NCBI RefSeq assembly: GCF_003002095.1
Contig: NZ_PVZC01000003.1
Coordinates: forward strand, 62,001 to 126,000
Source of the DNA: Allonocardiopsis opalescens
GTDB taxonomy: Bacteria; Actinomycetota; Actinomycetes; Streptosporangiales; Streptosporangiaceae
Length of the DNA stretch: 64,000 nucleotides
Direction of reading: 5' to 3'
Within the stretch, counting starts at the first letter, position 1; every line of letters begins with the position of its first letter. The notes under the pieces are model-generated. The model made no database searches. It worked only from the letters and a program-made list of their open reading frames with translations, and was not told the DNA's origin. Shown one piece after another: positions 17,154 through 25,966 of the stretch. The translations under genes were made by a program, and so were the position numbers.

Positions 17154-19046
17154 ATGGCGCGAATCCCCGCGGTACTCCGCCGGTCGCTCGACGGGCTGCA
17201 CAACCCCACCGTGGGGGGCGTGGCGATGCTCGTCGCCGCGGTGGTCGCGCTGGTCTGGGCGAACTCGCCCTGGGAGGGCCTGTACACCGCGCTCCGCGAC
17301 ACCGAGATCGGCATCGCGAGCCTGCACTTGGAGCTGACGGTCGGCCACTGGGCCGCCGACGGCCTGCTCGCGATCTTCTTCCTCGTCGTCGGCCTCGAAC
17401 TCAAGGAGGAGTTCGTCAACGGCGAGCTGAGCGACCCGCGCCGCGCCCGGCTGCCGATCATCGCCGCCTTCTGCGGCATGGCGGTGCCGGCGCTGATCTA
17501 CACGGCGGTGAGCTTCGGTACGCCCGGCGCGGCGGCGGGCTGGGCGATCCCGATGGCCACCGACATCGCGCTCGCCGTCGCGGTGCTGGCGGTGGCCGGC
17601 GGCGCGCTGCCGCTGGCGCTGCGCGTGTTCCTGCTGACCTTGGCGGTGGTGGACGACCTCGGCGCGATCGCGGTCATCGCGGTCTTCTACACCGACCACC
17701 TCGAACTCGGCTGGCTGGGCGCGACGGTCGCCGTGCTGGCCGTTTACTGGGGGCTGCAGCGCCTGGGGGTGCGCGGCGCCTGGATCTACATCCCGCTGGG
17801 CGTGCTGGCCTGGGCGTTCATGCACTACAGCGGCGTGCACGCCACCATCGCGGGTGTGGCGATCGGCCTGCTGACCCGGCTGGAGGAGCGGCCCGGGGAG
17901 TCGGAGTCGCCGCTGGACCGCACCCTGTTCCTGGCGCAGCCGATCTCCACCGGCCTGGCCATACCGCTCTTCGCGCTCTTCAGCGCCGGCGTGGCGCTGA
18001 CCCCCGAGGCGCTGGAGCGGGCGGTGGCCGACCCCGTCGCGATCGGCATCGTGCTGGGCCTCGTGTTCGGCAAGTTCATCGGAATTCTCGGCGGTTCGTG
18101 GTTGTCCGTGCGGTTGGGATTCGCCAAGCTGTCAGATGAACTCGGCTGGCGCGACATCGGCGCGGCGGCCGCGCTCGCCGGAATCGGGTTCACGGTGGCG
18201 CTGCTCATCGGCGAACTCGCCTACGGCGGCACCGAGCGGTACGAAGAAGTGAAGATCGCCGTCCTGACCGCCTCCGCGATCGCGGCGACGGTCGCGGTGG
18301 TCCTGCTCCGCCTGCAGATCCGGCGGCGCAGGCGTCAGGCGCCGAGCCGGGAGGAGGTGGCCGCGGCGGCGCGCGAGCACGACTACAGCCACGCCGAGGG
18401 CGTCTTCGGGGCGGCCGGGCCGTTCGCCGGCGAGGAGCACGGCGCGCACCCGGCCGGCAACCGACCGAACAGCCCGCCCCCCGCCGATCCGGCCCTCCCC
18501 GCCGGACCCGGCGCCCGGCCCGCCGCCGGCGCCTCCGGACCGCCCCCCGGTCGCGGCGGCCCGCGGATCGCGAACGCGGAGGGCGCCGCGGAGCACGAAG
18601 GAGCCGCACGAATGTCCGTACCCCAGACCGGGCGCTTGGACGCCGCCGAGCGGGAGCCCACGGCGCACTCCCTGGGCGACCTGGTGGCGCTGGCCACCCA
18701 GGACGTCTCCGAGCTCGTCCGGGGGGAGATCGAGCTGGCCAAGCTCGAGATCGCCCGCGACACCCGCCGGGTGGCGATCGGCGTCGTCCTGGGCGCGATC
18801 GCCGCCTTCATGGGCCACCTGGTCCTCATCCTGCTCTCGATGGCGCTCGCGCTGGGGATCGCCGCCTTCGGCCTGCCCGACTGGGCCGGCTTCCTGATCG
18901 CGGCCGGGGTGTACGTCCTCGTCGCGGTGGTGCTGATCTTCGTGGCCAGCCGCTGGCTGCGGAACTTCGACGCGCTCAAGCGCACCCGTGAGACGCTCGG
19001 CGACGACCTGGCCATGCTCAGGCGCGGTTCCGAGCTGTCGGGCTGA
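17154..19046 (+). CDS. nhaA: Na+/H+ antiporter NhaA, in-frame with a C-terminal holin-family domain
   Basis: Residues 1-390 form a complete NhaA: Asp137 in MATDIALA, the Asp167/Asp168 pair in LAVVDDLGAIAVIAVFYT and Lys307 in GKFIGIL are the known transport residues. The protein exports Na+ in exchange for protons across the cell membrane. The frame does not stop after the antiporter. It runs through a ~95-residue Ala/Pro/Gly-rich linker into a phage-holin-family domain (residues 487-630), giving a 630-aa ORF. The ATG at 17154 is preceded by GGAGG at 8 nt. Related genomes usually have two separate genes here, so this may be a fusion, or read-through into an internally initiated second gene. 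Confidence 0.88.
   Translation: MARIPAVLRRSLDGLHNPTVGGVAMLVAAVVALVWANSPWEGLYTALRDTEIGIASLHLELTVGHWAADGLLAIFFLVVGLELKEEFVNGELSDPRRARLPIIAAFCGMAVPALIYTAVSFGTPGAAAGWAIPMATDIALAVAVLAVAGGALPLALRVFLLTLAVVDDLGAIAVIAVFYTDHLELGWLGATVAVLAVYWGLQRLGVRGAWIYIPLGVLAWAFMHYSGVHATIAGVAIGLLTRLEERPGESESPLDRTLFLAQPISTGLAIPLFALFSAGVALTPEALERAVADPVAIGIVLGLVFGKFIGILGGSWLSVRLGFAKLSDELGWRDIGAAAALAGIGFTVALLIGELAYGGTERYEEVKIAVLTASAIAATVAVVLLRLQIRRRRRQAPSREEVAAAAREHDYSHAEGVFGAAGPFAGEEHGAHPAGNRPNSPPPADPALPAGPGARPAAGASGPPPGRGGPRIANAEGAAEHEGAARMSVPQTGRLDAAEREPTAHSLGDLVALATQDVSELVRGEIELAKLEIARDTRRVAIGVVLGAIAAFMGHLVLILLSMALALGIAAFGLPDWAGFLIAAGVYVLVAVVLIFVASRWLRNFDALKRTRETLGDDLAMLRRGSELSG
18612..19046 (+). CDS. Phage holin family (DUF1469-type) membrane protein, internal start within the nhaA frame
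   Basis: This 144-aa protein, beginning MSVPQTGRLDAAE, has a helix region VSELVRGEIELAKLEIARD typical of Act_Holin_3_6/DUF1469 proteins. Two membrane segments follow (about LGAIAAFMGHLVLILLSMAL and GFLIAAGVYVLVAVVLIFVA) and a basic tail. A good AAGGAG lies 8 nt before the ATG, so it can be made separately even though it lies in frame with nhaA. These proteins are chromosomal in most actinobacteria and are not evidence for a prophage; their function is unknown. Confidence 0.7.
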   Translation: MSVPQTGRLDAAEREPTAHSLGDLVALATQDVSELVRGEIELAKLEIARDTRRVAIGVVLGAIAAFMGHLVLILLSMALALGIAAFGLPDWAGFLIAAGVYVLVAVVLIFVASRWLRNFDALKRTRETLGDDLAMLRRGSELSG

Positions 19047-19056
19047 TCCAGCGCCG

Positions 19057-19986
19057 ATGCCAGCGGAGTCCGTGGTCTTCGTCGATGGGCCCTGGGCCCA
19101 CCGCACCGTCACCGCGGGCGGCACCCGATTCCACCTGGCCGAGGCCGGCGAGGGGCCGCTGGTGCTGCTGCTGCACGGCTTCCCGCTGTTCTGGTGGTCG
19201 TGGCACCACCAGCTCACGGCGCTGGCCGAGGCCGGGTACCGGGCGGTCGCCGTCGACCTGCGCGGGTACGGCGGCAGCGACAAGCCGCCGCGCGGCTACG
19301 ACCTGAACACCCTGGCCGGCGACGCGTCGGGCCTGGTGCGCGCGCTGGGCGAGCCGCGGGCGGCCGTGGTGGGCCACGCGCTGGGCGGGCTGGTGGCGTG
19401 GACGATGGCCAGCCAGTACCCCAAGGTGGTGCGGCGGCTGGCGGTGGTGTCCATGCCGCACCCGGTGCGGTTCCGCGGCGCGGTGCTGTCGTCGGTGCCG
19501 GCGCGGCGGAGCCAGGCGTGGGCCAGCCGGCACATGCTCGGCTTCCAGCTGCCGGTGGTGCCGGAGCGGCGGCTGGTGGCCGGCGAGGCCGAGCTGGTCG
19601 GGCGGATCCTGCGGGCCTGGTCACGGCCGGGCTGGCCCGATCCGGCGACCGAGCGGCGGTTCCGCGAGGCCTTCCGGATCCAGGGGGTGGCGCACAGCGC
19701 GCTGGAGTCCTACCGGTGGCTGTTCCGCTCGCAGGTGCGCCCCGACGGGCACCGCTACCTCAACGCGATGCGGCGCCGCCCGGTCCAGGCGCCGACGCTC
19801 CAGCTGCACGGCGCGCTGGACACCTGCGTGCTGCCGGGCAGCGCGCAGGGCTCGGGCCGCTACGTCGACGGCCCGTACCGGTGGCGGCTGATCGAGGGGG
19901 CGGGCCACTTCCCGCACCAGGAGCGGCCCGACGACTTCGACACCGCGCTGATCGGCTGGCTGGACGACACCGAGCCGGACCGGTGA
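19057..19986 (+). CDS. Alpha/beta hydrolase, epoxide-hydrolase-like, nucleophile replaced
   Basis: This 309-aa alpha/beta-fold protein has the oxyanion HGFPLFWWSWHHQ motif, DLRGYGGSDKP and a late histidine in EGAGHFPHQERP, the layout of epoxide hydrolases and haloalkane dehalogenases (EphE/Rv3670 position). The nucleophile elbow reads GHALGG, whereas the family has Asp (GHDWGG) or Ser (GHSxGG) at the third position. As written, the catalytic nucleophile is alanine, so the protein may be inactive or use other chemistry. The start ATG at 19057 lies 10 bp after the previous stop, without a strong ribosome-binding site, suggesting coupling to the upstream frame. Confidence 0.8.
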   Translation: MPAESVVFVDGPWAHRTVTAGGTRFHLAEAGEGPLVLLLHGFPLFWWSWHHQLTALAEAGYRAVAVDLRGYGGSDKPPRGYDLNTLAGDASGLVRALGEPRAAVVGHALGGLVAWTMASQYPKVVRRLAVVSMPHPVRFRGAVLSSVPARRSQAWASRHMLGFQLPVVPERRLVAGEAELVGRILRAWSRPGWPDPATERRFREAFRIQGVAHSALESYRWLFRSQVRPDGHRYLNAMRRRPVQAPTLQLHGALDTCVLPGSAQGSGRYVDGPYRWRLIEGAGHFPHQERPDDFDTALIGWLDDTEPDR

Positions 19987-20012
19987 GCAGGGCATAGACA
20001 GGAGGGACGGCG

Positions 20013-20507
20013 ATGGAGGGACCGGCGGCGCGCAGCCGCGACGAGGCGGGCCGGGCCCGCAACGACCGGCCGCGGGACGGCTACGGCCGGCCGCTGGCGC
20101 GCGGCGCCGCCGAAGGGGTGCCGCGGGTGCCCGACGACGCCGTGTTCGCACCTGATGAGGGGCTCGACCGCGCCCAGGAGCTGCTGGACACCGACTACCC
20201 CTTCCACGCGCACGAAGTGCTCGAAGCGGTCTGGAAGGCGGCCGAGGAGCCCGAGCGGGAGCTGTGGCGGGGCCTCGCGCAGCTGGCGGTGGGACTGACC
20301 CACGTGCGGCGCGGCAACCCGGCGGGCGCCGCCACCCTGCTGCGCCGCGGCGCCGGCCACCTGGCCGGCTACCCCGAGCCCGCCCCGCACCGCATCGACA
20401 CCGCCGGCCTGCGCGCCCGCGCCCTGCAGCTCGCCGACCGGATCGACCGCGAGGGCCTGTCCGCCTTCGAGGGCCGCGAACTGACACTCCGGCTGCGCCG
20501 CCCGTAG
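20013..20507 (+). CDS. DUF309 domain protein
   Basis: This 164-aa protein has the DUF309 signature: LDTDYPFHAHEVLEAVWKA, followed by WRGLAQLAVGLTHVRRGNP in two helical hairpins. The N-terminal ~40 residues are Arg-rich and probably disordered. The ATG follows AGGAGGGA by 5 nt and lies 26 bp after the hydrolase stop, so the two are probably cotranscribed. The biochemical role of DUF309 is not known. The conserved HxxHE-like surface suggests a metal or ligand site, but that is conjecture. Confidence 0.8.
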   Translation: MEGPAARSRDEAGRARNDRPRDGYGRPLARGAAEGVPRVPDDAVFAPDEGLDRAQELLDTDYPFHAHEVLEAVWKAAEEPERELWRGLAQLAVGLTHVRRGNPAGAATLLRRGAGHLAGYPEPAPHRIDTAGLRARALQLADRIDREGLSAFEGRELTLRLRRP

Positions 20508-20559
20508 CCGCGGCCGCGCGGCCCCGTCGGCCGACACCGTCGAGCCACACCGCCTGGAC

Positions 20560-20684
20560 AGTCCCCCGCCCTCCCTGGGGGCACCCCTTGGAACCATTCT
20601 CGCGCTTCAAGGTGCGCGCCGCGAGCCCTGTACGGGCGGCTGTGGACAAGTCGCGGCGTCGCGGTGCCGGTCTGTGGACAAGTC
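20560..20684 (-). repeat. Dispersed intergenic element copy D (paired DnaA-box-like sites)
   Basis: This is the inverted counterpart of the element at 15335-15463. On the minus strand, two TTGTCCACA sites (complements at 20673-20681 and 20641-20649) are exactly 32 bp apart. They are followed by AGCCGCC, a GGGCTCGCGGCGCGCACC block, GCGCGAGAATGGTTCCAAGG and a GCCCCCAGGGAGGGCGGGGG tail. The flanks 20508-20880 contain no gene. Confidence 0.87.
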
Positions 20685-20880
20685 GTCCGCTCGGCCGGCC
20701 GGCGCGCCGCCGCCCTCTAGGGTTCGGGCAATGGGCGGCTCACCGGCGCGGCGTACGTGCCGAGGGGTCGACCCGGGTACACGTCGACGGGGCGACCGGT
20801 CGACGTGGCGCCGGCGGCCTCGCGCTACCGTCTGGCGCAGCGGACGCGACGAGGCGCGGGTTACGACGGAGGTGGTCGAC

Positions 20881-21747
20881 GTGGCGGACACCGGAGCGGC
20901 GGGCGGGCCGAGACCGGCACCGGATCGGGACGGCATCGACGGCTCGGGCACCGACCGGGCCCGCTGCGTGCTGGCCGACAACCCGGGGCCGATGACGCTG
21001 ACCGGCACCAACACCTGGATCCTGGCCGAACCGGGGGCGTCGTCGGCGCTGGTGGTGGACCCGGGGCCCGACGACCCCGCGCACCTGCGCCGCGTGCTGG
21101 CCGCTCTGGACGCCCGCGGCCTGCGGCCGGCCGCCGCGCTGCTCACCCACCGGCACCTGGACCACTCCGGCGGCGCCCGCCGATTCCACGAACTAACCGG
21201 GGCGCCCGTCCGCGCCCTCGACCCGCACTACCGCTTCGGCGCCGAAGGGCTCACCGACGGCGACGTCATCGAGGCCGACGGCCTCGAACTGCGGGTCGTC
21301 GGCGCCCCGGGGCACACCTCGGACTCCCTCGCCTTCCACCTGCCGGCCGACGGCGCGCTGCTCACCGGCGACACCGTGCTGGGCCGGGGCACCACCGTGA
21401 TCGCGCCGGACGGGGGCAGCCTCGGCGACTACCTCGCCTCGATGGAGCGGCTGCGGGCGCTCGCGGCGTCCACCGGGATGCGGGCGCTGCTGCCGGGCCA
21501 CGGCCCGCTCTCCACCGCGCCGCTCGACCTGATCGACGCCTACCTGCGCCACCGCACGGAGCGGCTCGCCGAGATCCGGGCCGCGATCGCCGCGGGCGCG
21601 CGGACCGACGAGGAGGTGGTGGCCGCCGTCTACCACGACGTCGACGACAGTGTGCTGACCGCGGCCCTGTTCTCGGTGCGGGCGCAGCTGGACTACCTGC
21701 GGGAGCGCGGCGAGTTCCCCCCTCGGGCCGATGCTCCCGCGCCCTGA
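20881..21747 (+). CDS. MBL-fold metallo-hydrolase
   Basis: This 288-aa metallo-beta-lactamase-fold protein (Rv3677c position) has the dinuclear metal motif [10 protein letters not shown], later ligands in [11 protein letters not shown] and LLTGDTVLG, and [10 protein letters not shown]-terminal helical region ([19 protein letters not shown]) resembles the LACTB2/RNase-Z-like nuclease group, so either a hydrolase or nuclease role is possible. The GTG at 20881 is chosen because GGAGG lies 8 nt upstream; the open frame extending to 20674 runs through the repeat element and is not credible. It converges on crp. Confidence 0.85.
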   Translation: MADTGAAGGPRPAPDRDGIDGSGTDRARCVLADNPGPMTLTGTNTWILAEPGASSALVVDPGPDDPAHLRRVLAALDARGLRPAAALLTHRHLDHSGGARRFHELTGAPVRALDPHYRFGAEGLTDGDVIEADGLELRVVGAPGHTSDSLAFHLPADGALLTGDTVLGRGTTVIAPDGGSLGDYLASMERLRALAASTGMRALLPGHGPLSTAPLDLIDAYLRHRTERLAEIRAAIAAGARTDEEVVAAVYHDVDDSVLTAALFSVRAQLDYLRERGEFPPRADAPAP

Positions 21748-21823
21748 GCCCGGCCGGCGGCCCGGGACCTCCCACGTCCCCGGACCGCGCGCACACCGCG
21801 CCCCCGGCCGCCGTGCGGCGGCC

Positions 21824-22507
21824 TCAGCGGGCGCGCTTCTGCATCCGCTCCACGTCGACCAGCACCACGGCCTTGGCCTCGATCCGCAGCCAGCCCCGGC
21901 CCGCGAAGTCGGCCAGCGCCTTGTTCACTGTCTCACGCGAGGCGCCGACCAGCTGGGCCAGCTCCTCCTGGGTGAGGTCGTGGTGCACGTGCAGGCCGTC
22001 GTCGCCCTGCTTGCCGAAGCGCTCGGCGAGGTCGAGCAGCTGCTTGGCCACCCGGCCGGGCACGTCGGTGAAGACGAGGTCGGCCATCACGTCGTTGGTC
22101 CTGCGCAGCCGCTGGGCGAGCGCCTTGAGCAGGTGGACCGCCACCTCGGGGCGGTCGGCCAGGAAGGGGCGCAGGTCGTCGTGGCCCAGCCCGGCGAGCA
22201 CCACGTCGGTGACCGCGATCGCGCTCGCGGTGCGCGGGCGGGGGTCGAACAGCGACAGCTCGCCGAACATCTCGCCCGGGCCCAGCACGCCGAGGAGGTT
22301 CTCCCGGCCGTCGACGGCGGTACGGGTCAGCTTCACCTTGCCGCTGAGGATGACGTACAGCCGGTCGCCGGCGTCGCCCTCGGCGAACAGGCGCTGCCCC
22401 CGGCCCAGGCGGATCTCCGTGATCGACGCCCGGAGCGCGTTGGCCCCCTCGTCGTTCAGCGCCGCGAACAGCGGGGCCTTACTCAGTACGTCGTCAGTCT
22501 GGTCCAC
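21824..22507 (-). CDS. crp: Crp/Fnr-family transcription regulator (CRP homologue)
   Basis: This 227-aa protein has an N-terminal cyclic-nucleotide-binding beta-roll with [20 protein letters not shown], the phosphate-binding cassette with GE and R at cAMP-contact positions. A dimerisation helix and a winged helix-turn-helix follow ([20 protein letters not shown]). It is the orthologue of Rv3676/SCO3571, global cAMP-dependent regulators. The GTG at 22507 follows AAGGAGG by about 6 nt. A near-palindromic Crp-like site at 22536-22553, just upstream, suggests autoregulation. Confidence 0.93.
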   Translation of the reverse strand: MDQTDDVLSKAPLFAALNDEGANALRASITEIRLGRGQRLFAEGDAGDRLYVILSGKVKLTRTAVDGRENLLGVLGPGEMFGELSLFDPRPRTASAIAVTDVVLAGLGHDDLRPFLADRPEVAVHLLKALAQRLRRTNDVMADLVFTDVPGRVAKQLLDLAERFGKQGDDGLHVHHDLTQEELAQLVGASRETVNKALADFAGRGWLRIEAKAVVLVDVERMQKRAR

Positions 22508-22882
22508 CCGTTCCTCCTTGCAACCGTCGCCATCAGTGTGACGCACGTCGCACTCGCCTGTGAACCCAGGATCAGATCCGGCCGTTCGTCGCTTCGGTCC
22601 GGCCCCGCCCGCGGTGCCGGCCATCGGCGCCGAGGCGTTTCCGCCCAGCGCGCCACCAGCGGACACCTTAGGCGATCGGCCCGGTGGCGGTCACCACTTC
22701 CCCGAGTCCCGCGGGGTGCTCCGTGTTCCGAGGTCAGTAACGGTCGATCGCCGGTTAATGTTCCACAGGTCACGTTTGGCGGCCGCGGAACCGGGTCCAG
22801 GACGGCCGCAGGCGGGCTGCGCGGCGGGGCGGGCCGCCGGGATCGGGCGGGAGGGCGGCGGCGCACGCCGTACGCTGGCGGC
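22508..22882. other. crp-nth divergent promoter region
   Basis: This is a 375-bp non-coding divergent region. It contains the crp ribosome-binding site, the Crp-like palindrome at 22536-22553 and, at its right end, a TACGCT -10-like hexamer (22870-22875) 6 nt before the nth ATG. GTTCCACAGGTCAC near 22760 is a second weak CRP-like sequence. Confidence 0.55.
22536..22553. promoter_or_regulatory. Crp-like operator upstream of crp
   Basis: GTGTGACGCACGTCGCAC is an 18-bp near-palindrome (7 of 9 positions symmetric) close to the GTGnnAnnnnnnCAC-type actinobacterial CRP box. It lies 29-46 bp upstream of the crp start codon, a position that fits autoregulation. Confidence 0.45.
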
Positions 22883-23623
22883 ATGGCGACGAAAACGGCG
22901 GTTCCGGGACGAGCGCGCGCCCGCCGGCCGGAGACCCGGCTCGGCCTGGTGCGGCGGGCGCGGCGGATGAACCGCATCCTGACCGAGACCTATCCCGACG
23001 CCCACTGCGAACTCGACTTCGCCGACTCCTTCCAGCTGCTGGTCGCCACAGTGCTGTCGGCGCAGACCACCGACGTGCGGGTGAACCGCACCACCCCCGC
23101 GCTGTTCGCGCGCTTCCCCACCCCCGAGGAGATGGCGGCCGCCGACCCCGAGGAGCTGGAGGCGCTGATCAGGCCGACCGGTTTCTTCCGGGCGAAGGCG
23201 AGGTCCCTGCTCGGCCTGTCGGCGGCGATACGCGACCGCTTCGGCGGCGAGGTGCCCAGGACCCTGGACGAGCTGGTCACCCTGCCCGGTGTGGGGCGCA
23301 AGACCGCCAATGTCGTGCTCGGCAACGCCTTCGGCGTGCCCGGGCTCACCGTCGACACCCACTTCGGGCGGCTGGTCCGCCGCTTCGGCTGGACCGAGGA
23401 GACCGACCCCGTCCGGGTCGAGCAGCGGATCGCCGACCTGTTCCCGCCCAAGGAGTGGACGATGTTGTCGCACCGGCTGATCTGGCACGGCCGCCGCATC
23501 TGCCACTCCAGGCGCCCGGCGTGCGGGGTGTGCGGGCTGGCGGCGCTGTGCCCGTCGTTCGGCACCGGCCCGGTCGAGGAGGCGGCGGCCCGCAAGCTCG
23601 TCCGCACGGGCCCGTTCTCGTGA
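22883..23623 (+). CDS. nth: Endonuclease III
   Basis: This 246-aa base-excision-repair glycosylase/AP lyase acts on oxidised pyrimidines in DNA. The helix-hairpin-helix [18 protein letters not shown] carries the catalytic Lys, VDTHFGR carries the catalytic Asp, and C-x6-C-x2-C-x5-C near the C-terminus ([17 protein letters not shown]) binds the [4Fe-4S] cluster. The ATG at 22883 has no Shine-Dalgarno sequence but sits 6 nt after TACGCT, fitting a leaderless mRNA. The downstream NUDIX gene overlaps as GTGA, so the two are coupled. Confidence 0.96.
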   Translation: MATKTAVPGRARARRPETRLGLVRRARRMNRILTETYPDAHCELDFADSFQLLVATVLSAQTTDVRVNRTTPALFARFPTPEEMAAADPEELEALIRPTGFFRAKARSLLGLSAAIRDRFGGEVPRTLDELVTLPGVGRKTANVVLGNAFGVPGLTVDTHFGRLVRRFGWTEETDPVRVEQRIADLFPPKEWTMLSHRLIWHGRRICHSRRPACGVCGLAALCPSFGTGPVEEAAARKLVRTGPFS

Positions 23624-24306
23624 CGGGGCTCTACGGGCGCGGCGGCGCGGCCGGCGCGGAGCCGGCCGACGCGGCGGCGCCGGAGTGGCTGCGGGAGCTG
23701 CACCGTGCCGCGCTGGCCGCGCCGGTGCCGGTCAACATGCGGCCGCCGCGCGAGGGCGGGCGGCCGTCGGCGATCCTGGTGCTGTTCGGCGAGGGCACGC
23801 ACGGCCCCGACCTGCTGCTGATCCAACGCGCCACCGGGCTGCGCCGGCACGCCGGCCAGCCGGCCTTCCCGGGCGGCGCCATCGACGCCACCGACTCCGG
23901 GCCGGTCGCGGCGGCGCTGCGCGAGGCGACCGAGGAGACCGGCCTTGACCCGTCCGGTGTGCAGGTGCTGGGCACGCTGCCGCAGCTCTACGTCGCGCAC
24001 AGCGGTTTCCGGGTGAACCCGGTGCTGGCGTGGTGGCGGAGCCCGAGCGCGGTGTGGCCGGCCGACGCGGGCGAGGTGGCGGCGGTGGCGCGGGTGCCGG
24101 TGGCCGAGCTGGTCGATCCGGCCAACCGGCTGCGGATCAGGGTGCGGCAGGCCGGTATCGGGCACCTGAGCCCGGCATTCCGGGCCCAGTCCATGCTGAT
24201 CTGGGGCTTCACCGCCGGGGTGCTGGACCGGCTGCTGGCCTTGGGCGGCTGGGAGCGGCCGTGGCTGGCGGACGCCCCGGTGGAGGACCTCACCCCGCTG
24301 AACTGA
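23620..24306 (+). CDS. NUDIX hydrolase, CoA pyrophosphatase type
   Basis: This 228-aa protein has a Nudix box [20 protein letters not shown] followed by TEETGL. The usual Glu after G-x5 is Asp, but the REATEETG core is intact. The preceding [20 protein letters not shown] resembles the UPF0035/CoA pyrophosphatase family motif LxRxxxLRxHxGQxAFPGG. It probably hydrolyses CoA or related dinucleotides to phosphopantetheine and 3',5'-ADP. The GTG start overlaps the nth stop by four bases, and marP follows after 93 bp in the same direction. Confidence 0.88.
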   Translation: MTGLYGRGGAAGAEPADAAAPEWLRELHRAALAAPVPVNMRPPREGGRPSAILVLFGEGTHGPDLLLIQRATGLRRHAGQPAFPGGAIDATDSGPVAAALREATEETGLDPSGVQVLGTLPQLYVAHSGFRVNPVLAWWRSPSAVWPADAGEVAAVARVPVAELVDPANRLRIRVRQAGIGHLSPAFRAQSMLIWGFTAGVLDRLLALGGWERPWLADAPVEDLTPLN

Positions 24307-24399
24307 GCCGCGGGATCTCGGTTCCGGTGCGGGGGCGGGGTCTGAAACGATGGTGTCCGACCCCGAGGGCCGCCTCGGGCCGATAGGTACGGTTGGCGA

Positions 24400-25590
24400 A
24401 TGCACGGCAGTCTCCTGGACGTCTTCCTGATCCTCCTCGTCGTGCTCTTCGGCTTCCTCGGCTACCGCCAGGGCTTCATCGTCGGCGCGCTCAGCTTCGT
24501 GGGCTTCATCGGCGGCGGCGTGCTCGGAGCGCTGCTGGCGCCGCCGCTGGTGCAGCAGGTGGTGTCGGTGCCGGCGCAGCAGTCGCTGCTGGCCATCGCG
24601 GTGGTATTCCTCGGCGCGGCGCTCGGGCAGTTCCTGACCTCCTACGGCGGTGCGCTGATCCGCGAGCGGGTGGTGCTGCACAGCGCCCGGGTGGTGGACT
24701 CGATCGGCGGCGCGCTGATCAGCGGCCTGTCGGTGCTGCTGGTCGCCTGGCTGGTCGGCAGCGCGCTGGCGAACTCCGCGTTCCCCGTCGTCGGCGGCCA
24801 GGTCAGGGACTCCCAGGTGCTGCGCACGGTCGACGCCGCCATGCCCGACGTGGCGCACACCTGGTTCGCCCAATTCCGCCGGATCGTCGACAACAGCGCG
24901 TTCCCGCAGTTCTTCAGCGGGCTCGGGCCGGGCGCCACGGTGGAGGTGCCCGAGCCCGATCCGGCCGTGCTGAACACCGAGGAGCTGCGGGAGGCCAGCC
25001 ACAGCATCGTCAAGGTGCTCGGCACGGCGCCGTCGTGCGGACGGCAGATCGAGGGCACCGGTTTCGTGTTCGCGCCGGAGCGGGTGATGACCAACGCGCA
25101 TGTCGTGGCGGGGGTGACCGAGGGCCCGGAGGTGATGACCCGGTCGGGGCAGCAGCTCGAGAGCGAGGTCGTCCTCTACGACCCCCAGCGCGACCTGGCG
25201 GTGCTGAACGTGCCCGGCCTGGACCTGGAGCCGCTGGAGTTCGCCGAGGGCGCGGAGTCGGGCGACGACGCGGTGGTGGCGGGCTTCCCGCGCAACCAGG
25301 GCTTCACCGTGGTGCCGGCGCGGGTGCGGGCCAGGCAGATCGCGCAGGGCTTCGACATCTACCAGGAGGAGCAGGTCAGCCGGGAGATCTTCCAGCTGCG
25401 CGCCGAGGTGGCGCCGGGCAACTCCGGCGGGCCGCTGCTGTCGCCGGACGGGCGGGTGTACGGCGTGATCTTCGCGGCCGCCACCGACGACCCGGAGACC
25501 GGCTACGCGCTGACCGCCGAGGAGGTGTCGGCCCCGGCCGAGGAGGGCGCCGGGGCGGTGCGCCCGGTCTCCACCCAGGAGTGCGACTGA
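24400..25590 (+). CDS. marP: Membrane serine protease, MarP-type (CvpA + trypsin)
   Basis: This 396-aa protein has four N-terminal membrane helices of the CvpA/colicin V production type (residues ~5-125), then a periplasmic chymotrypsin-like domain. The triad is His234 (TNAHVVAG), Asp265 (QRDLAVLNV) and Ser342 (GNSGGP). Cys213 and Cys395 match in position the disulfide that activates Rv3671c MarP (H235, D264, S343, C214-C395). The M. tuberculosis enzyme protects against acid and oxidative stress by processing cell-wall hydrolases; the same role is inferred here. Confidence 0.92.
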   Translation: MHGSLLDVFLILLVVLFGFLGYRQGFIVGALSFVGFIGGGVLGALLAPPLVQQVVSVPAQQSLLAIAVVFLGAALGQFLTSYGGALIRERVVLHSARVVDSIGGALISGLSVLLVAWLVGSALANSAFPVVGGQVRDSQVLRTVDAAMPDVAHTWFAQFRRIVDNSAFPQFFSGLGPGATVEVPEPDPAVLNTEELREASHSIVKVLGTAPSCGRQIEGTGFVFAPERVMTNAHVVAGVTEGPEVMTRSGQQLESEVVLYDPQRDLAVLNVPGLDLEPLEFAEGAESGDDAVVAGFPRNQGFTVVPARVRARQIAQGFDIYQEEQVSREIFQLRAEVAPGNSGGPLLSPDGRVYGVIFAAATDDPETGYALTAEEVSAPAEEGAGAVRPVSTQECD

Positions 25591-25704
25591 CCGGGCCCTC
25601 GCTCGCGCGGTCGTCGGGGGGCGGTCAGCACGATTCAGCAGGATGCGGGCGGCTCCGGGCGGCCAACGATACGGCTCCGCCGCCCGGTCCGCGAGAACCG
25701 GCGC
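25591..25704. other. Short intergenic lead into element E
   Basis: No gene or clear terminator. The interval after marP holds GC-rich sequence with no hairpin stronger than 7 bp that I could find. Confidence 0.4.
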
Positions 25705-25870
25705 CGGTTATCCACAGGTCGCCACCGCGAGGTCCCGACTTGTCCACAGACGGCTGCGCCGACTGGCGCCCGGCGCCCGCGGCTGCCAGCGTGGTTCCGG
25801 GGAGCCGGAGGCGGGACCGCCCGGGGTGGGTGTGCCCCCCTTGGGAGGGTGGGGGGTGGGGGAAACCGGG
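25705..25870 (+). repeat. Dispersed intergenic element copy E (degenerate)
   Basis: TTATCCACA (25708-25716) and TTGTCCACA (25740-25748) keep the exact 32-bp spacing. They are followed by AGACGGCTGCGCC, a CGCCCGCGGC block and GCGTGGTTCCGGGGAGCC, then G-runs interrupted by CCCCCC. The 3' half is diverged and longer than in copies C and D. It lies between convergent marP and the ABM-domain gene. Confidence 0.65.
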
Positions 25871-25966
25871 AGGCGCGCGTTTCGAGAACGGGCCCGAACC
25901 GAGGGGGCAGGTGCCGGGGCCCGGGCCCCGGCCAGGCAGGGGCCCGGGTAAGGCCGGGGATCCGGA

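Noticed and set aside
18612-19046. Prophage holin
   Set aside because: The phage-holin label reflects a Pfam family name. The gene is part of a conserved chromosomal block and no other phage gene is present.
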